Positions 10,001 through 18,800 of a stretch of 31,621 nucleotides of DNA are shown here, piece by piece. Where the stretch lies: assembly GCF_000090795.2 (NCBI RefSeq), contig NW_003546703.1:17710-49330 (forward strand), given 5' to 3'. Both the position numbers and the translations under genes were made by a program. The DNA is from Amphimedon queenslandica (Eukaryota; Porifera; Demospongiae; Haplosclerida; Niphatidae). Numbering within the stretch: position 1 is the stretch's first letter; each line of letters starts with the position of its first letter. Under the pieces are notes generated by a model. That model was given only the letters and a program-made list of their open reading frames with translations, was not told where the DNA came from and did not search any database.

Positions 10001-10452
10001 ATTTTGTGGCTTTAATTTTTGCAGTTTTCTACTTTTCAGCCATTTTGAACCATATTGAATCAATTTTCACAGATTTTATTCTGTGAATTTTTTTAATGCA
10101 AAATCCACGCAACTTTTGGGCCACAAATTTTTTTGCTATATATATGGTAAATGATATAAATGACATCATCAATATTTACCGTATTATTTTAAATAGTTTA
10201 TCTACAGTCCGTCTCTTCTCCACTTTATTTCTTTTCTGGCAACATGGCCCACACTGGCACTCACTCCCTCTGTCATCTCCTAACAATAACATTAATATTC
10301 TAATTAAAGCCCACAATACAGTACTAATTCAATTCACTTTTCTTGCTCTTAGGCCAAAGGAAGTAAGTTATAACTAGCAGGAATACCCCGTAGAGAAGGA
10401 CTATGAAATAAGGAAAGGTACCAGTTCCCTCGTCAAACTCTATCTGAGCCAT
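6654..10452 (-). CDS. SEC63: SEC63, ER translocon J-domain protein
   Basis: Membrane J-protein that recruits BiP to the SEC61/SEC62 translocon. Twenty exons (5'-3'): 10452-10338, 10279-10180, 9863-9743, 9693-9581, 9490-9370, 9323-9273, 9222-9114, 9067-8834, 8782-8672, 8527-8388, 8336-8284, 8236-8142, 8094-8012, 7965-7897, 7848-7684, 7627-7576, 7527-7382, 7152-7054, 6958-6857, 6788-6654. The frame closes to 737 aa (human 760). Order: TM1 about 13-33, a cysteine-rich loop (SECQCGPCC), TM2 about 73-88, J-domain with HPD at 131-133, TM3 about 191-207 followed by GSWWYKS, the Brl region split around a lysine-rich linker, the [11 protein letters not shown] motif matching human EWWWLYIADRK, and an acidic tail ending DTDDDDNSD. 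The acidic tail fits the SEC62-binding role known in the family. Confidence 0.95.
6991..7052. repeat. (ATT)n/(GTT)n microsatellite in SEC63 intron
   Basis: ATT units interrupted by four GTT units, abutting the donor side of the SEC63 exon 7152-7054. Confidence 0.8.
7211..7340 (+). repeat. Dispersed ~180-bp satellite-like repeat, partial copy
   Basis: Landmarks AGTCCCAGTACTATAGTACA, AGAGAATTCTCCATT and ACATTTCCTGATACATATAC occur in family order. It lies in the SEC63 intron between 7382 and 7152. Confidence 0.6.
9943..10149. mobile_element. MITE-like element with TACC...GGTA terminal inverted repeats
   Basis: The left end TACCGTATAGCAGAAAATAT and the reverse complement of the right end, TACCATATATATAGCAAAAA, are imperfect inverted repeats of about 30 bp that both run on into a GTGG..CC block. 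The 207-bp body is AT-rich and non-coding. It fills most of SEC63 intron 2, which is otherwise a short-intron gene. Confidence 0.55.
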
Positions 10453-10511
10453 CAAGAGTCAGTGGGTGTGTCAACAAAGCAAAGGGGGAGTGGTCAAAAG
10501 AATATTCTAAA
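10453..10511. promoter_or_regulatory. 59-bp bidirectional promoter, SEC63 and dsRNA-binding gene
   Basis: Only 59 bases separate the two opposed ATG codons, so both 5' UTRs and core promoters must be minimal or overlap the neighbouring gene. The spacer contains GTGGGTGTGTC and GGGGGAGTGG, GT-rich boxes of the KLF/Sp type. No TATA box was seen. Confidence 0.5.
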
Positions 10512-11714
10512 ATGGCTTCCAATGCTATGGTAGATTTGAATGGCTACTGTACCAAGAATCGACTGAAAATAGAGGAGAACTATGAATATACGGGTCCCTC
10601 ACACTATAGGCTGTATGTATGTACACTGACAGTACGTGGGCAGGATAGTGGTAGAGCGCCAGTAACTGGTAGAGGAGAAGGGAAGAATAAGAAAGAGGCC
10701 AAAATGAAAGCTGCCCAAGACATAATGACGAAAATAACTGATGAGGAGGTAGAAGCTACTGATTTAGAGGCTATACCTTCACCAAAGACACCAGAAGGAC
10801 CTAATTATAAAGTACACCTTCAAGAGTATTGCCAGAAAAAAGGTTTGGGTATACCATCGTATTCTGTACTAAGAGCTACAGGCCCAGCTCACCAGCTCCA
10901 GTTTGAGATAAAGTGTACTGTGTATCGGTGTTATGAAGAGCTCATTGGGGAGGGAGTGGGGGTTGGGAACTCTAAGAAGGTGGCAGAAATAGAAGCAGCA
11001 AAGAAGGTCTTTGACTTCCTAAAAACTGAAAACCCTCAGCATGAAACCATTGCACTGACTCCAGGAGAGACTGAGACTCCCCCTCCCTCTCCTGTGGTTG
11101 AAGGTAACAATAAGAACAAGCTACAAGAACTCTGTCAGCGAAACGGCTTTGAAATACCAAAATACATAAAGGTATCACAGACAGGACCATCCCATTCCAT
11201 GGATTACACTGTCAAGTGTCGCGTGATGGACAGTGAAGATGAGTTAGTAGCAGAGGACAAAGGGTTTGGAAAAACAGTCAAATCTGCTGAAATGGAAGCA
11301 GCTGGTAAAGTAATTGAAAAATTAACGAAAGTACTTCATCTATTGGAGAAACTGGAGGAGGGGGAGAAGGTGGAGCATCTAGACCTGTCTGTTATGAAGA
11401 CGTTGAGAGTAGACAGGGAGGAGTCTATGGAGTATGCTAGTATTGAGGATCTGACTGACATTATAATGTCATATAATTGCAGCACACCTCAGTTTATTGT
11501 TCAGGAGACAGATCCTGTGGATAAAGATGATCCCTCAACAATGCAGTACCTGTGTCTTGCTCACAGCACTGTAGGTGACGGATTCACTAACAATACTGGA
11601 TATGATACTAACAAGATGCCTGTTGTAGGCCATGGGTCCTCTCCTTTAGAAGAAGATGCTAAGAAGTTAGCTTTGAATGATCTTCTACACAATATCAAAC
11701 AGCTGCAGGCCTGA
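10512..11714 (+). CDS. Protein with four dsRNA-binding domains, intronless
   Basis: Likely dsRNA-binding adaptor without a catalytic domain. The single open frame from ATG 10512 gives 400 aa. Three clear dsRBDs lie at about 6-75, 99-171 and 201-272; each has the loop signature TGPSH, TGPAH or TGPSH. A divergent fourth lies at about 307-398. In the RNA-contacting second helix, only domain 1 keeps the KKEAK pattern (KKEAKMKAA); domains 2 and 3 read KKVAEIEAA and VKSAEMEAA with acidic replacements, and domain 4 reads EEDAKKLAL. By family precedent (TARBP2, PRKRA, Loquacious, Staufen), domain 1 probably binds RNA while the others may mediate protein contacts. Short proline/threonine-rich linkers separate the domains. 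The lack of introns contrasts with its neighbours and may reflect retroposition. Exact orthology is not resolvable here. Confidence 0.85.
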   Translation: MASNAMVDLNGYCTKNRLKIEENYEYTGPSHYRLYVCTLTVRGQDSGRAPVTGRGEGKNKKEAKMKAAQDIMTKITDEEVEATDLEAIPSPKTPEGPNYKVHLQEYCQKKGLGIPSYSVLRATGPAHQLQFEIKCTVYRCYEELIGEGVGVGNSKKVAEIEAAKKVFDFLKTENPQHETIALTPGETETPPPSPVVEGNNKNKLQELCQRNGFEIPKYIKVSQTGPSHSMDYTVKCRVMDSEDELVAEDKGFGKTVKSAEMEAAGKVIEKLTKVLHLLEKLEEGEKVEHLDLSVMKTLRVDREESMEYASIEDLTDIIMSYNCSTPQFIVQETDPVDKDDPSTMQYLCLAHSTVGDGFTNNTGYDTNKMPVVGHGSSPLEEDAKKLALNDLLHNIKQLQA

Positions 11715-11914
11715 CTGATGGATGTGTTAACATTTAAATATATATTCTGATCCTTGCTTTGGGTTAGTAAGACCACAATAATAATTATTAGTGCTATAAT
11801 TATAATTAATAATTATTGTTCAATAATACTTTATGCTGTGTAAACACTGTTTATGATTAATTAAGGAGATTGGTGGGTGTTCCCAGTATTGTCTGCTTTG
11901 GCCAATCCTAGATG

Positions 11915-12215
11915 CTCTTATGTCGTGTAGAAAGTTTGCTAATTCCAATCAAGTTTTGATCGTTTATGATTTTTTGAAGTTGCTTCAAAATCGGACAAAA
12001 GTCCCTGTACTATTAGTACAGGGATTTTTGTCAAATTTCACCAAAATTGACAAGTAAAATACTCCTTGATTTTGTTACATTTTCTGTTGCATATACATGT
12101 ACTTATGTTGTGTAGAAAGTTTGAGCGGATTCCGATCTAGTTTGGATTTTTTATGATTTTTAAATTACTCCAAATCATACAAAGTCCCTGTACTATTCTA
12201 CCTTTTCCCTCTGGT
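11915..12215 (+). repeat. Dispersed satellite-like repeat, about 1.7 tandem copies
   Basis: CTTATGTCGTGTAGAAAGTT near 11918 and CTTATGTTGTGTAGAAAGTT near 12102 set a period of about 184 bp. The core AGTCCCTGTACTATTAGTAC and CACCAAAATTGACAAG match the copies elsewhere in the window. Confidence 0.75.
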
Positions 12216-12520
12216 TTTTTCATCGTCCGGTGGCTATGGACCAGTTGCTACACAGTTCATCAAACGACTTTCTGTACTACACACAGAAAAATTTCAACAT
12301 CAATATAGCAATACCATCAATTTTATACAGTGTAGATATTCGCTTTCCATCATCTGCTCTGCCCCATATAATGACTATCTCATCAATACTACAATCATCC
12401 TATGTATCATTGTTGTTAATTCAACCTGAAACTTTTAATTAAATTCTAGTTTTTAAAACAAAAGCATTAATACAAAAATAAGAGTACGAAAATATCAATA
12501 CATGTATCACAGAGGATTGT

Positions 12521-12526
12521 TTTATT
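12521..12526 (-). terminator. Poly(A) signal AATAAA of the FAM234-like gene
   Basis: Minus strand AATAAA about 57 nt downstream of the stop at 12583. Confidence 0.45.
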
Positions 12527-12582
12527 ATTGTTATTACATCATTATTACTGTCAGTACTATCATTAGTTACTTCATGTTATTA

Positions 12583-15500
12583 TCATTTATGATGCTTCAC
12601 ATAAACCCCATTACCATTGCTCCCCATATATTCAGTCCAAGGTTGTTTATCCATTGGCCAGTAGTCAGATGATACTCCTTGTACCTGAGTCCCATAAATA
12701 GCCTTCAGTCTATTCTCAATAGTCAAACTCTGCACAATAAGTTTAGGTGGATGAATGAAGTCCAGTACTTTTACACTATAAGGACTAGGTACTGCTGTAT
12801 AAGTAAGGGACACAATAGCTTCAACTTTACCATCTCCATCAGAGTCAGTTATAACAGGAGTCCCTGCTGATAGTACAGGGGCCATTACGTGAGCACAACG
12901 AAGTCCCTTGCGGTCTTTCATTAGTTTCTTTATCATCATTAGTTCAATGTCCTCCATTGATTGCTCTCCAGTATCACTTGCAGTTGGTCCCTTGTTTTCA
13001 CCATGATGTTTCTTCAAGTCTTTATGAGATACCTCTAACAATTAAAATAAACTTTAACTCTACGAACAAAAATAATAATGAAAATTGTTCCGAAAAAATG
13101 CCATAATTTTTGTGGTACAAAATCATTGTGAATGATGAGTAAAAAATTTTTGGACATTATTTTTTTGAATGTATCTTGGCCAGCAATGACTTATTAAAGA
13201 TAAGCGAAATTTTTTAGAATTAAATTTGCAAAAAATCCAAACTTAATTGGAATCAACTGAAACTTTCTACCAACATAACAACATGTATATGAATCAGGAA
13301 AATTGTTTTTAAGCAACTTACTGTATATGTAAGTATCAAAGGACATAACTGGTATAACATCAGTTAGTGATTCTATTAATTTCCTGTTCAAGAAGTAAAT
13401 ATTAGCTTGCAACAGATCAGGATCATATCCACAGTAATCCTTCATGAAAGACTCTGGGCTCTCATCAGGATCAGGAAAGATATCCATTGGTCCATTGCTC
13501 TCCCATAGATCATCAGGATAATACTCACTGAAGTCAATGTCAATCATGTTTTCCTGAGGAGGGATTCTGACATCATTATCACCGGAACCTTGGAGCAATC
13601 CATCATCATTACCATGCCTTTCTTGACGAGAATGCAATAGAACATCAAGAGGGTTAAAGACACATCTATCATTATCTCTTTCAAAGTGTTTCACTGGACA
13701 CTGTGCGGATCTCTTACTCCTACCATCATTTGGAGAATGAGAGGATCGTTCACCAGAATTAATGATATCATCAATCATTTTACCACAACCGATTCCAAGA
13801 AACAGGAAACCATCATCTCCTCTAGTCTTGCTATGAACAGTGACTGGTGATGACATTGCTGCCTGTGAGCAGTTAATACGCCAGAGGATATCACCATTCC
13901 TCCCATCAAGGACTGTCATGTAAGAGTACTCATAATTCATCCACCTCCCTTTGTTAAAACGAGCTACAAAGTCCAGTGTGTCATCATCATTGTAATACAA
14001 AGGACCAGGGATACTAAAAATAAAATAAATATAACATTTTAACATTATGAACACGTTATTTTCCATTAAAAATTGAAGCAAATACAAATACATTACTATT
14101 ACTATTAAGTACCTGTATGTTTGTGTGTCTGGTGAGTAATGATCCCAAGTTATTAGTCCACTTGCTCCATCATAAAGCAGTGTGTGATCATTGAACTGAG
14201 ACACTAATAGATCCAAATGATTGTCATTGTTCACATCAGCTATTACTGGAGGTAGGATAGTACCAGACACACCAGCAGGTATCAGCTCATAAACACATAA
14301 TCCGAATACATTCCAAATTGGACTAACACCACCAGCTAGTACTGGACAGGCTTTCATCCACTCCTCATGTTTTGAGGTAGAGTATATCCCACGGATAAGT
14401 TTGGGTCTCAGTTTTGTTAACTGTTCCTTAGTGTAACACACAAAATTCTTGTATACTTTATTAACAGTGTAAGAGGTTTCCTTCTTGTAACTTGCCACAT
14501 GATCCTCTAAGCTACTCAGTGTCAGAGCCCACAGTGATCCTGGTATAGTTTCACCTCCAGACCCAAACAGAACCAGTTCAATATTATCACTGGATCTATA
14601 GAGTACAGGTGAGCTATATGTCTCATGATTATCAGGAATTATTATCCTACGGGAGAGACCCTGTCCTGTTGCTCCTGAAATAACAGCTAGGAAACCAGGA
14701 GTGCGCTTCTTTTCAGTGTCAGAGTAAAATGGATCTCCTCCATGAGTCACTATAATATCAGGGACACCATCTTTATCAAAATCCTTAGTAATCAATGGAT
14801 AATAGTAGTTATATGGAGGAACAGTAATGGCTGGATCAACAACCCACAGTAGCTCCTTGTGGAACAGATCAAATGCTGCAAGGCTACCTCCTCTACCGGC
14901 AAAGATGCAATCAGACTGGCCATCTTTATTGAGGTCTGTCCTACAATTTGAAGCAAATGATTCAAATAGAGCCCACTCATTCCACAATATGGCACTAGAT
15001 CTACCGTCAAAAGCAAGGAGCCGAACCTGACATGGGGAGAAACCTTTAGTCTCTAGACATTTATCAGGCTGGTCTTGACAACCGTCATATCCAGCAGAGT
15101 CATAAGAATCAGTGACATTATTGATAATAATATCAGGAGTCCCATCTTTGTTAATATCATGTAGGATCATGCTCAACTCAGTCATGCCTCCTTCCATAAC
15201 AACTCTCCAACTGTTAGGATCATTCTCATTAGTTCCAGTGATAAGAGTCAATTCATCATTACCTGATGGAGTAGGAGCTGATGGACCAGGTGTACTAGCA
15301 GTAGTGTTTCCTATTAAAACCTTGTTTGCTTGTATCCTCCAGGCAGTGTATCCGATCAATACAGCTACCAGTAGTGCTAGTAGTACAACTGCTCCACAAG
15401 TGATGCTTCTCTTGTTAAATATTTGCTGCTGGTATTGTTCCTGGAAACCTCTCTGGAGCTTGCCACCTTTCCTTTGTCTGAATATCAACTCAACGTTCTC

Positions 15501-15620
15501 CTCGTAGACTCCCTCACCGAACCTCTTGTCAAAGAGAGTCACTTCTTCTTCCTCTTCCGAATCCCCAGCCACTGGTACCCGCTGGTAAGCACCCTGCTTT
15601 GACATTCTTTGAAAAACCAC
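12583..15620 (-). CDS. FAM234/ITFG3-like type II membrane protein with FG-GAP-like propeller
   Basis: Three exons: 15620-14113, 14013-13322, 13034-12583, giving 883 aa; the second ATG at 15605 (MSKQGAYQRV) would give 878. A cytoplasmic acidic and basic N-terminus is followed by one transmembrane segment at about 73-95 and a large ectodomain with N-glycosylation sites. The ectodomain repeats calcium-loop motifs typical of integrin alpha/FG-GAP propellers: DINKDGTPDII, DLNKDGQSDCI, DFDKDGVPDII, DVNNDNHLDLL, DSDGDGKVEAI. The segment GFSPCQVRLLAFDGRSSAIL aligns with the FAM234 pattern GFSSPC..AVSGANGSTLW. It is longer than vertebrate FAM234A/B (about 550-620 aa), mainly through an acidic, poorly conserved insert near 13440-13750. 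Cellular role unknown in the family. The first intron (99 bp) is in frame without stops, so a retained form would stay open. Confidence 0.78.
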
Positions 15621-15829
15621 GGTTTTTTAATTTCAGTTGGTAGTAAATAATGGGGGTGGGGCTGGTTTTGCAACCTCAACTATAATTAATTATGTCTCAA
15701 TGCTCTGGCTATGAATTTTAAATAACTGCTCTGGTGCGCATGCTCAGTAGATGCTGCAGATTCAAGGGTGGGGCTGAGACTTGAAGTTTAGCAAGAGGTG
15801 TAAACTTTGAAAACAGTCAAAGAGACAAC
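15621..15829. promoter_or_regulatory. Divergent promoter, FAM234-like gene and dynein heavy chain
   Basis: 209 bp between opposed start codons. TGCGCATGCTCA at 15735-15746 is one base off the NRF1 palindrome. GGGGGTGGGGCTGG near 15650 is an Sp/KLF-type GT box. No TATA box, and no convincing RFX X-box, which one might expect for a ciliary gene. Confidence 0.4.
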
Positions 15830-18800
15830 ATGTCAACTGGAGCTGGAGGGAAAGAGCCTTCAATTCGCCGCCATGCTAGAAGGGAAAACAGACAAAGGGG
15901 ACGACTACAAACAGTCAATACTGAAGCAATTAAAGAGCAACAGGTAAGTACACAGCACTATATACAGAGGCTGCAGGATTATGATCATTTTATCTGATTA
16001 GATAAGATCAAGAGAAGAGAGAGAGCAGAAAAGAGCTAGAATGGACGGCAGACATGAATTCTTATTATCAACGATAGCAGAAAGACTGGGCCTTACTATG
16101 GATGAAGCTGAAGACTTCATGCTTGATGGAGATCAGGTGAGCAGCTCCTTCAATCAGCTGTCTTGTAATTTATTGTTGCTATTGCAGCTAAATGCTTTCG
16201 ACAGCTTCTTTGCTCAAGGTGGTCGGAGTGCCCTGATATTCTTTTACAAGGAAACTAAGCCTGAAGAAGGAACAGGAGGTTTGTCACTACTGATACTGTA
16301 CAGTGCATGTATAGTCTCTCTTAATGGACACTCTTTATAGCATGCACCTCCATTCAACCATAATAGATTATAACTATGTAATAGCACCGAATGTACCAAT
16401 TACATTCATTACTAAAAAATCTCCATAGGACACCTTTATATAACAGAGCTATCTTTTACCAAAGCCATTATGTCCATACTCTCATTACAATACTGCATAG
16501 TGCAATCAAGGATTATAATAGTATTTATCATTAGGTACAAAGGAGAAGTGTCTATGGGTTACTGATGGCACCAAAGACCCTTACTCTGGCTGCTGTATGT
16601 TCTTTGTCAGACCAAACTCATCAAAGCCAATTACAATGCTCAACATTCATCAGGTTAGCACAATATGATAGAAATATTACTGCCACACTAAATAATACAA
16701 TATTTCTGGAACTCTTTGCCATTCAAAAAATCATAAAAATCATTGATTTTTGCAGATTTGATATGCAATTATGAGTCCCTTAATATGCAAAACATAAAGT
16801 GAAATAATAATATTAATAATTTTAATATTATTTATAGGAGGTGTACTTTGGTATGCTGGACTCCAATGGTGAAGGATTGCTTGGTGCTATTAAGGGACTG
16901 CTTGACCTTGTCTTTATCCCAGCTCTGGAAAGAAATGAAAAATGGGGAGACCTCTCAGGAATTGAAGCTCAGCAAGTCAAACAGCAATTCCTTGGGAAAT
17001 TGTCCTCATTCGTTGGAGTTTTAGCTAACGCTCAAGCTAGTGTGGCAGATGCAGTGAAACTATCACGCATTGAAAATGAGAAACTGTTGAAATTGATGAC
17101 ATTATCATCATCAGAAATCCTATCATCAATGAATAATCAGGATATTGTTGTGGCTGCTGAGAATATTGCTATGAAATGGTGTCATGAAATTGAACAGGTA
17201 TACTGCAAAGAAGTACAATGTGTAGATGTATATATATACCATTAATCTGGTAATGTATGCTTTAGAAAATTATGCATGCTTGATTTAATTTTAATGTAAT
17301 AAGACTGTGTCAGTACTAGTAGATGTGGCACATGTAATTATAATGAGTGATGTAATTTTTGTGAATTTTTATTGTAAAAATTTCAACAAACTGTAGTGTA
17401 TAGTTATAGAAAGTTTAGTGGACTAACAATTGAAGCCCATTGAGAATTTGCAAAAAAAACTTTAGTTTCCATTGATAGGGCCCGTAGCAGCATATACATA
17501 GCCAAAATGAAATTTTGCTAAAATTTTGATTGATTTGGAATCAAGTTGGCTAAATTTTAACACTCCAATTTTTAGTGAAATTATACAGTATTTCAATACT
17601 TACATTTCTCAGGTATTGTACTGATTGTTTTAATCAATTTTAATGTTTCAGATTCTAACAGAGTCAGAGCAAATGAGGAAGGAAGCTGATGATGTGGGCC
17701 CAAAGGCTGAGCTTGATCACTGGAAGAAACGACTAGCTCGTTTTGATTCACTCACTGCCTGCGTAAAGAGCTCAGAGTGTAAAACTATTGTTAATATATT
17801 AATAGGAGCCAAATCCAAAGTGCTGAAAGTGAGTAAATATAAACTACATTAATCTAATTGTAATTGTGTTGAAAAGCAGGTTTAAACTTCATTATACTCA
17901 ATGTCATAATAATTGAAACTAGCATCATGATTATAGTTACTTATAGTGTGATAGCAAGAATGCATAGTCCACTCTTGATAGTAGTCTAATAGCTCAGAAT
18001 CCTCAACCCTAAGATGTTTAGATAGCAGCTCTGCAGTGATCAGTCATTAAAATGGGCGTGTTAATTAATAGCCCAACCACACCTTTTGTCACGTGTGTAA
18101 GCATGGCTGGTGAGAACGGTTTCACAGAATCAAAAGAGCTGGAGCCAGTGGTAATACAAGAGCTGCGAGTATTGATACGAGAGATACACCAACTTGAGGC
18201 GGTAGAGAAAGACCCAGAGGCTCCAGTGAACCATCACATGATGGAGTGACTAAGAAGTATGAGAAGAATTGCTTGAATAAGTAAAGGGCTTACTTTAAAA
18301 GCAAGATATGGCCTTTAGACTAGAATCCTTACATTTCTGATACACTGATACCATTGTTAGACTTTATCACAAGTACATGTACTTGTATCTATAGTTACGA
18401 GACTAGTGTATCTGCTATGTAAGAATTGGCATCCATTTTGATATTAAAATTAACTTGTGACTACACACCGGGCCCAGTACAACATGAGAGAGTATAGGTT
18501 TAGTTTGTTACCATATATGGAGCTAATGAAATCATGTGGAAGTAGTGATAATCTTGAACTATGTAGGGCCGTTTTACACTTTCTAAATGTACTCTTACGT
18601 TACATGTACATGTACATGTACAGCTGTAGGGTGAAGTTTATATACATGTATTGGTAGCTGTCTTGGAATGTACTTATGTGATGTTGATCTTTAAAATATT
18701 CAAAACAAATAGTCATACTGTAATTAATCTGAAAATACATTAAAATTGTTTTTCTTTGTAGACTTGGAAGGAGCTTGATTTGCAGATAACTGATTTCACT

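Larger units (their letters stand above)
11715..12582. other. Convergent intergenic spacer, mostly repeat
   Basis: Lies between the stops of two convergent genes. 11780-11870 is AT-rich simple sequence; 11915-12215 is about 1.7 tandem copies of the dispersed satellite-like family; 12216-12470 shows nothing I can assign; 12521-12526 holds the poly(A) signal of the FAM234-like gene. Confidence 0.5.

Noticed and set aside
10096-10377. Plus-strand open frame of 93 codons
   Set aside because: Overlaps a MITE-like end and antisense SEC63 exons 1-2; composition is AT-driven.
12230-12442. Plus-strand open frame of 70 codons between convergent genes
   Set aside because: No recognisable domain, no upstream promoter hints, low-complexity AT-rich context; likely chance.
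15112-15507. Plus-strand open frame of 131 codons
   Set aside because: Antisense shadow of the FAM234-like first exon; no domain or codon evidence.
15650-15680. Possible RFX X-box (GGTTTTGCAACC) upstream of the dynein gene
   Set aside because: Only one half resembles the consensus; the other half fails at key positions.
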